Below, one piece after another: positions 24,350-32,892 of a DNA stretch of 64,000 bases (position 1 is its first letter; each line of letters starts with the position of its first letter). Below the pieces are notes generated by a model. The model was not told where the DNA came from and ran no database searches. It was given only the letters and a program-made list of their open reading frames with translations. A program made the translations under genes and the position numbers. The stretch is taken from contig NZ_SDVB01000391.1 of assembly GCF_004137355.1 (NCBI RefSeq), forward strand, positions 1-64,000, in the 5' to 3' direction. Source of the stretch: Ciceribacter ferrooxidans (GTDB taxonomy: Bacteria > Pseudomonadota > Alphaproteobacteria > Rhizobiales > Rhizobiaceae).

Positions 24350-25671
24350 GGTTCGTCCCAGTCCGCGTCGTCGAGCGCCTGCGCCACCGGACGGCCTTCG
24401 ACCAGCGCCACGAGTTGCTGGGCAATCCCGGTCCAGGTGAAGAGACTGCGGGCCTTGTGGGCGCCCATGCGCGACAGCCGGCCATAGAGGCGCGGATGTT
24501 TGAGCGGTTTCATCATCGTGATGCCGAGGTCCTCCTTGTCGAAGGGATCGGCAAAGAGCGCATGCCGGCCGTAGCTCACCGCACGGAAGAGGCCGCCGTG
24601 AACGGTGACCACGGTCGGCGTGCCGCTGGCCATTGCCTCGATCGCGGTCATGCCGAAGGGCTCGTAGCGGCTCGAAAGCACGAAGAGGTCGGCAGCCCGG
24701 TAGTGGTCCGGCAATTCCTCGTCGGGAATGAAGCCCGAGAAATCGACACGGTCGGAAAGCCCCAGCGCCTCCACCTGCTCGTGCAGCTGCCGGAGAAGGG
24801 CGCTTTCCTGGGCGTCGAGATTCTCGCCTCCAAGCGCCAGTCGCAGTCGCGCGTCCGGAACGCGGTTCGCGAGCACCGAGAAGCCGTCGATGAGGAGGTC
24901 GTAGCCCTTGTTGGTCGCAAGCCGTCCGAGCGCCAGAACCACGTGGTCGGAGAAGCCGAGCCGCTGACGGATCATCTGGCGCGATGCCTGCGAGACCGGG
25001 AAGAAGCGATTGTCGTCATAGCCGGGCGGGATCATATGGACGCGGTTGCGCGCGAGCCCGTAATCGTCGAGCAGCATGTCGAGCTGGATCGGCGTCGTGG
25101 CGATCACCAACTGGCAGCTGCGGTAGATGATGAGCTCATGCTGGATGCGTTCACGGAAGTTGAATTCTTCCTCGAACTTGTCGGCGCGCTCCGGATAATC
25201 CGTCTCCATCTGGCGCTTCTTCCAGATGCCGAGCGAATGCGGCGTATGGATGTGCGGGATCGAGAGCGCCTCGGAAAGCCGCTGGCCGGCGACGCCGCCG
25301 TCCCAGTAGTGGCTGTTGACGAAGAGATAGGAAAGGCTCTCGCTCTTGATGAAGCGGAGAGCCTTTTCGCTCCATTCCGTCAGCTGCCGGTGCAGGTATT
25401 CCTTCGGAATGAAGTCCGGCCCGCCGCAGGGGATGCGGATTACGCGCACGTTCTCGTCGACCGTGTCGACCTGCGGCTGGTCCTCGAAGCGCCGCGTATA
25501 GATATCGACCTTGTGACCGAGCTGGCCGAGCTTCTTGGCCAGTTCGAGGACGTAGACCACCTGTCCGCCGGTATCGGCAGCTCCGAGCGGAGGATGGGCG
25601 GCGACATAGCCGTGGGTCGAGACGAGCGCGATCCGCGGCGTTTCGTGTAATCCATTGATTGAGTTTGTCAT
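24331..25671 (-). CDS. mfpsA: Mannosylfructose-phosphate synthase (GT4, sucrose-phosphate-synthase-like)
   Basis: Retaining GT4 glycosyltransferase of 446 residues. The N-terminal acceptor domain has HGYVAAHPPLGAADTGGQV, which is typical of sucrose synthases and sucrose-phosphate synthases. The C-terminal donor domain has LGRLATNKGYDLL and the EX7E motif in EPFGMTAIEAMASGTPTV. It resembles the Agrobacterium enzyme that joins GDP-mannose and fructose 6-phosphate. It overlaps the phosphatase gene downstream. The GDP-mannose versus UDP-glucose preference cannot be proved by eye. The ribosome binding site is poor. Confidence 0.85.
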   Translation of the reverse strand: MTNSINGLHETPRIALVSTHGYVAAHPPLGAADTGGQVVYVLELAKKLGQLGHKVDIYTRRFEDQPQVDTVDENVRVIRIPCGGPDFIPKEYLHRQLTEWSEKALRFIKSESLSYLFVNSHYWDGGVAGQRLSEALSIPHIHTPHSLGIWKKRQMETDYPERADKFEEEFNFRERIQHELIIYRSCQLVIATTPIQLDMLLDDYGLARNRVHMIPPGYDDNRFFPVSQASRQMIRQRLGFSDHVVLALGRLATNKGYDLLIDGFSVLANRVPDARLRLALGGENLDAQESALLRQLHEQVEALGLSDRVDFSGFIPDEELPDHYRAADLFVLSSRYEPFGMTAIEAMASGTPTVVTVHGGLFRAVSYGRHALFADPFDKEDLGITMMKPLKHPRLYGRLSRMGAHKARSLFTWTGIAQQLVALVEGRPVAQALDDADWDEPWNDGD

Positions 25672-25813
25672 CCCGGTGCTTTTTTAGAAATTTGGTTCGT
25701 AAATGCCGGCTTTTGAACGCTGACAACTGGAACTTTGTTCCTGAAGAAGAATGTTTTTCTTCTCCGACCCGGGGATGACAGAGTTACGGATGGCCTGCCG
25801 GCCATCCGGAGGT

Positions 25814-26497
25814 TCAGGCGGAAGGCTCGCCGACGATGACGATGTGCAGGGCGCGCGGCCCGTGGGCGCCGAGAAGCAGCGTCTGCTCGATGTCTGCGGA
25901 GCGCGAGGGGCCGGTCACGAAATTCACCGTGCGCGGCATGACGGCCTTGCCGTTAACGGCCCGTAGCCTCGACCAGATCGCTTCCATGTCGCCGGCGATG
26001 TCGCGGGCGTCGAGCACGACGATGTGGTGCTCCGGGAGGAAGGTCAGGGTCACCGGATTGTCCGGGCCGGAAAGGAGCGCGAGCGTTCCCGTCTCGGCGA
26101 TCGCGCCGAAGGCATGGCTGACGGCGGCGAGGTCGTGCCCGTCGGAGGCACCGTGGCGGATTTCGAGCGTGCGTTCCTCGCTCCATGGGGCAACGGCGAG
26201 CCGCGGATCGTTGCCGATCCGCACTGCGGCCGGCAGGTTGCGGCCCTTAAGATAATCGCTCACCGCCGCCGGTAGCGCCGCGAGATCGGAGATGCGGGTG
26301 GTGGTGGCACTGTACTTTTCCGCCATCGCGACGAAGAGGTCGGGGCGCGCCCCGCCCGGCAGCTGGCCGCGGGCCGGAATGATGCCGCGCGGCGTCTCGG
26401 CGAGGCGCGAGGCGACCGCAGAGCGGCGAGCATCGTCGTCCGGCGACGCTTTCAGCGACGCACGGACTTTCTTCAGAATTGCAGATTTGCCGTCCAT
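25814..26497 (-). CDS. lutC: Lactate utilization protein C (LUD domain)
   Basis: Third component of the LutABC iron-sulfur lactate oxidation system, 227 residues, consisting mainly of a LUD domain (IAETGTLALLSGP, NFVTGPSRSADIEQTLLLG, HGPRALHIVIV). I chose the ATG at 26497, which has GGGAG about 10 nt upstream; a GTG three codons earlier would overlap the lutB stop but sits too near that site. It is the last gene of the gntR-lutA-lutB-lutC run. Confidence 0.9.
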   Translation of the reverse strand: MDGKSAILKKVRASLKASPDDDARRSAVASRLAETPRGIIPARGQLPGGARPDLFVAMAEKYSATTTRISDLAALPAAVSDYLKGRNLPAAVRIGNDPRLAVAPWSEERTLEIRHGASDGHDLAAVSHAFGAIAETGTLALLSGPDNPVTLTFLPEHHIVVLDARDIAGDMEAIWSRLRAVNGKAVMPRTVNFVTGPSRSADIEQTLLLGAHGPRALHIVIVGEPSA

Positions 26498-26502
26498 GAC
26501 GC

Positions 26503-27933
26503 TCACGCTCCCTGCCTGTTTTTCTGGCGATCCGCCCATTGCTGAAGGAAGGTCCGGCCTTCCGGTGCGGGCAGGTCGCGGTATTTCGTCCAGCCGGTGG
26601 CGAGCGGCAGCGCGCCGATCCGCCGCTTGTCGCCGCCGAGCATCGCGAGCGTCCTGGCGCCGAGCGAAGCCGCCAGCCGGTAGAGTGCCGGTCGCTTGGC
26701 GAAGAAGGCCCAGAGGCCAAGCCCGTAGCGGCTCGTCGCCGGTGTGAGGTGCCGCTCGAATTCCCGCTCGCGCCAGTGCCGCATCATCTTCGGCAGCGGG
26801 ATGCGCATCGGACAGACGCTCTCGCAACGCCCGCAGAAGGTCGAGGCGTTCGGCAGGTGGCCGGACTGGTCGATGCCGAAGAGAGACGGCGTCAGCACGG
26901 CACCCATAGGACCGGGATAGACCGATCCGTAGGCGTGGCCGCCGACCGCGTGATAGACCGGGCAGTGGTTCATGCAGGCGCCGCAGCGGATGCAGCGCAG
27001 CATCTCCTCGAACTCGGTGCCGAGCATGGCCGAGCGGCCGTTGTCGAGCAGCACGACGTGGTATTCGTCCGGGCCGTCGGGGTCTTCCGGACGACGCGGA
27101 CCGGTCGAGAAGGTGGTGTAGACCGACATGTCCTGGCCGGTCGCCGAGCGGGCGAGCAGCCGGAGGATCTGCGCGCAGTCCTCGAGCGTCGGCACGATCT
27201 TTTCCAGCGAGGCGACGACGACATGCACCTTGCCGAGCGTCTGGGTGAGGTCGCCGTTGCCCTCGTTGGTGACAATGACCGAGGTGCCGGTCTCGGCGAC
27301 GAGGAAATTCGCGCCGGTGATGCCGACATCCGCCTGGAAGTAGCGCTTGCGCAGCACCTCGCGCGCCTCGGAGAGCAGCGTTTCAGGCGCGGTCAGGTCG
27401 CGGTCGGCCGGCAAATGGGTGTGGACGCGGCGGAAATCGGCCTCGACCTGGTCCTTGTTGAGGTGCACGGCCGGCGCGATGATATGGCTCGGATGCTCGC
27501 CGCGCAACTGGATGATGTACTCGCCGAGATCGGTCTCCACCGGCTCGACGCCCTGGGTTTCGAGGAACTCGTTGAGGTTGATCTCCTCGGTGATCATCGA
27601 CTTGCCTTTGGTGACGGTCTTCGCGTTCACCTTGCGGCAGATGTCGAGAATGATCCGGCGGGCGTCCTCCGCGCTCTCCGCCCAGTGGACATGGCCGCCG
27701 GCCGCCTTCACTTTCGCCTCGTAGGCTTCGAGATAGAGGTCGAGATGGGCGAGCGTGTGGTTCTTGATGTCGCGGGCGTTGTCGCGCAGGAGGTCGAACT
27801 CGGGAAGTGCCGCGGCGGCCGTCGCGCGCTTGGCGATGAAGCCGGTCTCGACGTTCTTCAGCGCCTTCTGGAGCTGCGGATCGTGAAGGGCGGCGGCGCT
27901 GTTTTCCTTGAACTGCGGTGCGGTGAACTGCAT
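26503..27933 (-). CDS. lutB: Lactate utilization iron-sulfur protein LutB
   Basis: 476 residues, matching LutB/YkgF proteins. The N-terminal LUD domain contains ETGTSVIVTNEGNGDL. It is followed by two 4Fe-4S ferredoxin motifs (CIRCGACMNHCPVY and CGRCESVCPM) and a C-terminal helical tail. It acts with LutA and LutC in the oxidation of L-lactate to pyruvate at the membrane. The ATG at 27933 has TGAGGAA seven nt upstream; a GTG five codons earlier lacks one. It starts 11 bp past the lutA stop. Confidence 0.93.
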   Translation of the reverse strand: MQFTAPQFKENSAAALHDPQLQKALKNVETGFIAKRATAAAALPEFDLLRDNARDIKNHTLAHLDLYLEAYEAKVKAAGGHVHWAESAEDARRIILDICRKVNAKTVTKGKSMITEEINLNEFLETQGVEPVETDLGEYIIQLRGEHPSHIIAPAVHLNKDQVEADFRRVHTHLPADRDLTAPETLLSEAREVLRKRYFQADVGITGANFLVAETGTSVIVTNEGNGDLTQTLGKVHVVVASLEKIVPTLEDCAQILRLLARSATGQDMSVYTTFSTGPRRPEDPDGPDEYHVVLLDNGRSAMLGTEFEEMLRCIRCGACMNHCPVYHAVGGHAYGSVYPGPMGAVLTPSLFGIDQSGHLPNASTFCGRCESVCPMRIPLPKMMRHWREREFERHLTPATSRYGLGLWAFFAKRPALYRLAASLGARTLAMLGGDKRRIGALPLATGWTKYRDLPAPEGRTFLQQWADRQKNRQGA

Positions 27934-27944
27934 CGGCCGGTTCC

Positions 27945-28724
27945 TCACTTGCCCGAGCCGGCGATCGGCGCCGTGTCCGTCATGCCGGCGAGGACCTCCG
28001 CCACGTGGCGGACCTCGACCTTCGAGCCCTCCCGCCGCAGCTTGCCGGCCATGTTCATGAGACAGCCCATGTCGCCGGCGAGCAGGACGTCGGCGCCGGC
28101 GGCCTCGATGTTCTCCGTCTTCTTGCCGACGATCTTGCCGGAGATATCGGAATACTTGATGCAGAAGGTGCCGCCGAAGCCACAGCAGACGTCGCTGTCG
28201 GCCATTTCCTTGAGTTCCAACCCCTCGACGCCGGCGAGAAGCTTGCGCGGCTGCTTGCTGATGCCGAGTTCGCGCAGGCCCGAACAGCTGTCGTGATAGG
28301 TGACGCTGCCCTCGAAGACCGCATCGACCTTGGGAAGGAACATCACGTCGGTCAGGAAGGAGACGAGTTCATGAACCTTCTCGGCGAAGGCGTGGCTTCG
28401 CGCCTCCCAGGCCGGGTCGTCCTTGAAGAGTTCGGGATAGTGCTTCTTCAGCATGGCGCCGCAGGAGCCGGAGGGAGCGACGACGTAGTCGAAACCTTCG
28501 AAGAGTTCGATCACCTGTTTGGCAAGCGCGCGCGTATCGGCCTTGTCTCCGGAATTGTAGGCCGGCTGACCGCAGCACGTCTGCGCCATCGGAACATGCA
28601 CCTCGCAGCCCGCATCCTCGATCAGCTTGGCAGCGGCAAACCCGACGCTCGGACGAAACAGATCGACGAGACAGGTGGCGAAGAGGCCGACGCGCGGCCG
28701 CGCTTTCTGCGGTTCTGGGGTCAT
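27945..28724 (-). CDS. lutA: Lactate utilization protein A (CCG-domain)
   Basis: 259-residue protein with two cysteine-rich CCG domains: QTCCGQPAYNSG with PSGSCGAML, and HDSCSGLREL with VCCGFGGTF. These bind iron-sulfur clusters in LutA and related GlcF/HdrB proteins. Together with LutB and LutC it forms the lactate oxidation complex. Its ATG overlaps the stop codon of the upstream GntR gene by 4 bp (ATGA), so translation is coupled. Confidence 0.93.
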   Translation of the reverse strand: MTPEPQKARPRVGLFATCLVDLFRPSVGFAAAKLIEDAGCEVHVPMAQTCCGQPAYNSGDKADTRALAKQVIELFEGFDYVVAPSGSCGAMLKKHYPELFKDDPAWEARSHAFAEKVHELVSFLTDVMFLPKVDAVFEGSVTYHDSCSGLRELGISKQPRKLLAGVEGLELKEMADSDVCCGFGGTFCIKYSDISGKIVGKKTENIEAAGADVLLAGDMGCLMNMAGKLRREGSKVEVRHVAEVLAGMTDTAPIAGSGK

Positions 28725-29575
28725 TTGGAAATATCCGTTCCTTCGGTTGTCGTCTGTTTCGAGGCGCGGCCGGAAGCCGGCTGTGCCGCGCGGCTCAGGA
28801 GCCGCAGGCGTGCGACGCGGCCCCGTTCGTCGGCGCGGTTTGCGTCCTCGACGGCCTGCATCACGAAATCGATATGGGCCTGGGCCGCCTGCTTGGCGCG
28901 CTCGCCGTCACCGGCGACGATCGCCTCGTAGATGGCGACATGCTGCTGCAACAGCCGCTTCCCGGCGTCCTCGAGCGCGAACACCGCCTTCCTGTTGAAG
29001 AAGATGCCCTGTGAGAGCAGGCGGTAGCAGGCGCGCATCGTGTGCAGCAGGATGACGTTGTGGGCGGCCTCGCCGATGGCGTTGTGGAATTCGATGTCGG
29101 CGGCGAGCTCGCCTTCGGCCGCGCCGTTCTCGTGTGCCCGCCGCATGTCGGCGATGATGCGGGCGAGAAGTGCCTTGTCGGTTTCGGTCGCGCGCCGCGC
29201 GGCAAGCTCGGCGGTGAGGCCCTCGAGTTCGCGGCGGTATTCGAGATAGTCCCGCGAGGCGCGCTGATGACGCGCGATGAGTTCTGTCACCGGTTTTGAG
29301 AACACCTGCCCGATGATATCCGCAACGAACGTGCCGCCGCCGTGCTGGCTGACGAGCAGGCCGCGTGCCTCCAGCTCCTTCAGGGCTTCGCGGAGGATGG
29401 GACGCGAGACGTCGAAGGCCTGCGCCATGTCGCGCTCGCCGGGCAGGCGGTCGCCATCGCGCAGCACGCCGTCGAGGATCAACTGCTCGATCTGCTGCAC
29501 CACCTCGTCGGCCGTGCGGCTGTGGCTGATCTGGGTGAAAAGTCCCCGGTCCTTGTCGGCATCCGTCTCGGTCAC
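28721..29575 (-). CDS. FadR-subfamily GntR regulator of the lut operon (LldR-like)
   Basis: 284 residues. The GntR winged helix is near 18-80 (DGDRLPGERDMAQAFDVSR, then REALKELEARGLL), followed by a C-terminal FCD effector domain with the metal-binding His/Asp pattern (DIEFHNAI, QHVAIYEAI). I chose the GTG at 29575 because AAGGAGA lies at the right distance; the ATG at 29596 has no site. It is the first gene of the lut operon, overlapping lutA by ATGA, and is very likely its lactate-responsive regulator. The leader holds a hairpin over the ribosome binding site. Confidence 0.88.
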   Translation of the reverse strand: MTETDADKDRGLFTQISHSRTADEVVQQIEQLILDGVLRDGDRLPGERDMAQAFDVSRPILREALKELEARGLLVSQHGGGTFVADIIGQVFSKPVTELIARHQRASRDYLEYRRELEGLTAELAARRATETDKALLARIIADMRRAHENGAAEGELAADIEFHNAIGEAAHNVILLHTMRACYRLLSQGIFFNRKAVFALEDAGKRLLQQHVAIYEAIVAGDGERAKQAAQAHIDFVMQAVEDANRADERGRVARLRLLSRAAQPASGRASKQTTTEGTDISK

Positions 29576-29583
29576 GGCATTCT

Positions 29584-29616
29584 CCTTCGGGCGCATGTGT
29601 AGCAAGCGCCCGAAGG
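29584..29616 (-). promoter_or_regulatory. Hairpin overlapping the ribosome binding site of the GntR-lut mRNA
   Basis: Perfect 11-bp inverted repeat CCTTCGGGCGC / GCGCCCGAAGG with an 11-nt loop. On the minus strand the 3' arm ends in GAAGG, which is the first part of the Shine-Dalgarno AAGGAGA for the GTG at 29575. The helix would mask initiation. Confidence 0.55.
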
Positions 29617-29618
29617 AT

Positions 29619-29637
29619 TGGTCAATTAATTTGTCCA
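29619..29637. promoter_or_regulatory. Candidate GntR operator
   Basis: TGGTCAA-TTAAT-TTGTCCA, a 7-5-7 imperfect palindrome with one mismatch, AT-rich in a GC-rich context and resembling FadR-type GntR sites. It lies 44 bp upstream of the GTG start. Confidence 0.45.
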
Positions 29638-29664
29638 GTTTGAAAGGATGGCTTCGAGGGTTCG

Positions 29665-30345
29665 TCAGCCGAAGGTGAGGAAGAACTTCGAGTACGGCGC
29701 CTTCAACCCGCCGATCGCCGCCTTCGTCGCCGCGGCATCGTTGTTCGTCGCCGCGCCGCGAAGCTTGGCGACGCTGGTCTCGACAGCGCCGAGCAGGGCC
29801 TCGAAGTTGCCATCGGCTTCCTTCGGCGGATGCGCCTTGATGTCGGAGAGGAGGTATTCGAGCACGGCGGCTTCCTCGCGCACCGCTATGGTATCGGCAG
29901 CATCCATGCCGAGAACCTTCTCCATGCGCGCGTGATAGGCGTTCATCCGGTCGGAAAAGCTGTAGATGTCGTTGCGAAGATGCAGGTCGCCGATTTCGTC
30001 GCGGATGCCCTCGAGCGTGGCGTGCGCCTTGGCGAGGTCGCCGCCGGCAACCTGGGCCGAGGCATTCTCGGCGATGGCCGTCACCTTCTTCATTGTGTCG
30101 GGGAAGGCCGCATCGTCGACATATTGCGGCGGCGCCGGCAGCGCCGCAAGCGCCGACCATGCCTTGGCGAAGCGGTCGAGCGCGGCGGCCGATTCGGTAT
30201 TGCCGCCCGTGTTGGTCGCAAAGAGGGCCGCCCGGTAGTCGCCGTAGGCTGTCCGCAGCCTGGCCTCGAAATCCCGGACCTCCCCGGCCGTTGCTGGCAG
30301 GGCGAGGAGAAGGGCGACCAGAAGGGCCGGCATGGAACGTCTCAT
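29665..30345 (-). CDS. Uncharacterised periplasmic helical protein
   Basis: 226 residues with a clear signal peptide (MRRSMPALLVALLLALPATAG). The mature part is almost wholly helical, with regularly spaced Ala, Leu, Asp and Lys, and resembles a four-helix bundle. No CXXCH haem motif is present, so it is not a cytochrome c-prime, and no GXHXXE imelysin motif was seen. The ATG at 30345 follows GGAGG. It lies 90 bp upstream of the GntR gene on the same strand and might be co-expressed with the lut genes. Function unknown. Confidence 0.6.
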   Translation of the reverse strand: MRRSMPALLVALLLALPATAGEVRDFEARLRTAYGDYRAALFATNTGGNTESAAALDRFAKAWSALAALPAPPQYVDDAAFPDTMKKVTAIAENASAQVAGGDLAKAHATLEGIRDEIGDLHLRNDIYSFSDRMNAYHARMEKVLGMDAADTIAVREEAAVLEYLLSDIKAHPPKEADGNFEALLGAVETSVAKLRGAATNNDAAATKAAIGGLKAPYSKFFLTFG

Positions 30346-30571
30346 CGGGTATCCTCCTTCACGGGGCATTCGTCGTCGGTCTTTTCGCCGCGTCGGGCAG
30401 CGACGCGCGTTGCCGGTATTCATGGCAGCAGTCTCGAAAAACAGCAACAATAACGATGCGCATGTCGCCTAAGTGCGACGAATGTAAGGCCCTGTGGCAA
30501 ACGACCCCCTGACGGGCGGGCGTGACATTTGCTAGAAGGGGCCGATTGATCGCCGAACGACGGAGTGGGAG

Positions 30572-31852
30572 TTGGGATTGGACACCGGAAGACTTGCATT
30601 TCCCGCGGCACCGGAGCGGGCAATTGCCCTCGGCGAAATCCACGCCCGACCCTTTCCTCTCGTCAAGTCGTCTCGGGTGATCCTGCAGCTCGCCTTCATG
30701 ATGGACGGCGGGGCTGCCGTGCACCACAGCGTCCTTGCGGAACTATCGCGGGCCGCCGGCGTGTCGCCGCCGGATCGCGCCTCACGGCATCATGCGATGG
30801 CTTGGGGGGCGGGCACGTTGCGCTGGGAACGGCACACCGAATTCTCCGCCTGGCTCTGGGAAGGGCCGGCGCCGGAAAATTTCGGCGGCGACATTACCAC
30901 CCATCCTTTCGGCAGCGCCTTTTCCGCGCCCGGCCCGCTGATCTCCGGCATCCGGCTCGAAATCCGTCCCGAGGGCAAGGAGGCGACGCTGGCGATCGGC
31001 AGTTTCGACCCCGCGAGCCTCTGCTACAGCGAGGTGAAAAAGGGGCAGGCCACCGTCGTCACCGACTTCCGGCAGGACGGCGATGGATTGACCCGCATCC
31101 TGGTCATCGACCGCGGACTGAACGATGCGGGCCGTGGTGCGCTCGTCCAGCGGCTTCTCGACATCGAGACCTACCGGACGCTCGCCATGCTCGGCCTGCC
31201 GCTCGCCCAGACGCTGTCGCCGGAGATCCGGCGCATCGAGGACGGACTGACCGCCGTCACCCAGCGCATGAAGGGGCATGCGCGCGAAGAGGCCGATTCC
31301 ATGCTCGGCGAGATCACGCGGCTCGCCGCCGAACTCGAGGCGAACGCCGCCCTCAGTCTCTATCGTTTCGGCGCGAGCCGGGCCTATGACGGCATCGTGC
31401 GCGAGCGTATCAAGACGCTCGACGAAAGCTCCGTGCCCGGCTTCGAGACGATCGGCTCCTTCCTCGAACGGCGGCTGGCGCCGGCCATGCGCACCTGCCA
31501 GTCGGTCGAGGAGCGACAGGCCAACCTCTCGCGCAAGCTGTCGCGTGCCACAGGCCTCGTCCGCAGCTGGATCGACGTGGAGCTGGAGCGGCAGAATTCC
31601 GACCTGCTCACGACCATGAACCACCGTGCCGAGATGCAGCTTCGTTTGCAGCAGACGGTCGAAGGTCTCTCCGTCGCGGCGATCTCGTACTATGTGGTCG
31701 GCCTGATCGGCTATCTGGTCAAGGCGGTGAGCCACGAGATCATCCCCGTCGATCCGGGCATCATCACCGGGCTCTCCGTTCCCTTCGTCGTGCTCGGCGT
31801 ATGGCTCGTCGTACGGCGCATCCGCAAGCACCATGCGGAGGGCGGCAAATAG
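30572..31852 (+). CDS. DUF3422 family membrane-anchored protein
   Basis: 426-residue protein of the DUF3422 family. The N-terminal signature LGEIHARPFP is followed by a mixed domain, a long helical region, and two hydrophobic segments near the C-terminus (AISYYVVGLIGYLV and GLSVPFVVLGVWLVV) that anchor it in the inner membrane with the N-terminal part probably cytosolic. The frame begins with TTG at 30572, six nt after GGAG; no ATG fits. The function of the family is unknown. It is convergent with a LysR gene 7 bp past its stop. Confidence 0.82.
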   Translation: MGLDTGRLAFPAAPERAIALGEIHARPFPLVKSSRVILQLAFMMDGGAAVHHSVLAELSRAAGVSPPDRASRHHAMAWGAGTLRWERHTEFSAWLWEGPAPENFGGDITTHPFGSAFSAPGPLISGIRLEIRPEGKEATLAIGSFDPASLCYSEVKKGQATVVTDFRQDGDGLTRILVIDRGLNDAGRGALVQRLLDIETYRTLAMLGLPLAQTLSPEIRRIEDGLTAVTQRMKGHAREEADSMLGEITRLAAELEANAALSLYRFGASRAYDGIVRERIKTLDESSVPGFETIGSFLERRLAPAMRTCQSVEERQANLSRKLSRATGLVRSWIDVELERQNSDLLTTMNHRAEMQLRLQQTVEGLSVAAISYYVVGLIGYLVKAVSHEIIPVDPGIITGLSVPFVVLGVWLVVRRIRKHHAEGGK

Positions 31853-31859
31853 ACGCCGC

Positions 31860-32756
31860 TCACCGTTCCCAATAGGGCACGGGTCCGTAGAGCTCGGCCA
31901 GGTAGTCGATGAAGAGGCGCACCTTGGCCGGCAGGAACTGGCGGCTCGGATAGACCGCCGAAAGCGAGACGTTGCGAGAGCCTTCATAGGCCGGCAGCAC
32001 CTGCACGAGCTTGCCCGCCTTCAGCTCCGGCCCGACGTCCCAGGTGGAGCGCAGCGCGATGCCGAGACCCGAGATGACCGCCTCGCGGATCACCTCGCTG
32101 GAATTGGTGACCAGCATGCCGTCCGGCCGGAGGTTCAGTGCGCCGTGCGGCCCTTCCAGCCGCCAGGCGTCGTAATTGTGGGCGGGCAGGCAGCGGTGCT
32201 TCTTCAGGTCGTCGATCGTCTGCGGCATGCCGTGCTCGGAGATGTAACCGGGCGAGGCGCAGAGGATGCGCCGTACCGGCGCCAGCCGCCGGGCGACCAG
32301 CGAAGAGTCGCTGAGGTCGGCAATGCGGATCGCGAGGTCGAAGCCGCCGCCGACGATGTCCGTAAACTCGTCCGAGAGCACGAGGTGGACCGCAAGCTCC
32401 GGATGGGCGTCCATGAAGGTCTTGAGGTGCGGCGCGATGTGCAGCCGGCCGAAGGAGGTCGGTGCGGAAATCTTGAGGGTTCCGCGCACCTCCGACGATC
32501 TGCCGGAGGCAAAGGCCTCGGCGTCTTCGATACCGGCGAGCACCGCCACGACCCGCTCGTAGAAGCCTTGACCGGCCTCGGTGAGCGAGATCTGCCGGGT
32601 GGTTCGCTGCAGGAGGCGGGTGCCGAGCCGGTCCTCCAGCCTTTTGATCCGCTTGGAGACAACCGCCGGTGAGAGGCCGAGCGCCCGCGCCGCGGTCGAC
32701 ATGCTGCCGGTGGCGATCACCCGCGAGAAGACCTCGAGATCTCCGAGATTGGTCAT
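31860..32756 (-). CDS. LysR family regulator, divergent from glcD
   Basis: 298-residue LysR regulator of the large group resembling DsdC/AaeR types. The HTH is MSTAARALGLSPAVVSKRIK at about residues 18-38, and the effector domain begins TLKISAPTSFGRLHIAPHL. The ATG at 32756 fits the standard N-terminus MTNLGDLEVFSRV; the frame is open upstream without family similarity. It is divergent from glcD with 136 bp between starts, so it is a candidate regulator of the glycolate oxidase genes. Confidence 0.87.
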   Translation of the reverse strand: MTNLGDLEVFSRVIATGSMSTAARALGLSPAVVSKRIKRLEDRLGTRLLQRTTRQISLTEAGQGFYERVVAVLAGIEDAEAFASGRSSEVRGTLKISAPTSFGRLHIAPHLKTFMDAHPELAVHLVLSDEFTDIVGGGFDLAIRIADLSDSSLVARRLAPVRRILCASPGYISEHGMPQTIDDLKKHRCLPAHNYDAWRLEGPHGALNLRPDGMLVTNSSEVIREAVISGLGIALRSTWDVGPELKAGKLVQVLPAYEGSRNVSLSAVYPSRQFLPAKVRLFIDYLAELYGPVPYWER

Positions 32757-32892
32757 GCGGTCTCCATTCTTTCCGGTTTTGTCATAAGTCCATAGCATTT
32801 GCATGGATTTGGTCAAAGTGGTAAAGAAAGAATACCAGTTGAAGCCGTGGACAGGGCGGTGTATGCCGATCTTGCCTTGCGAAGGAAGGACC

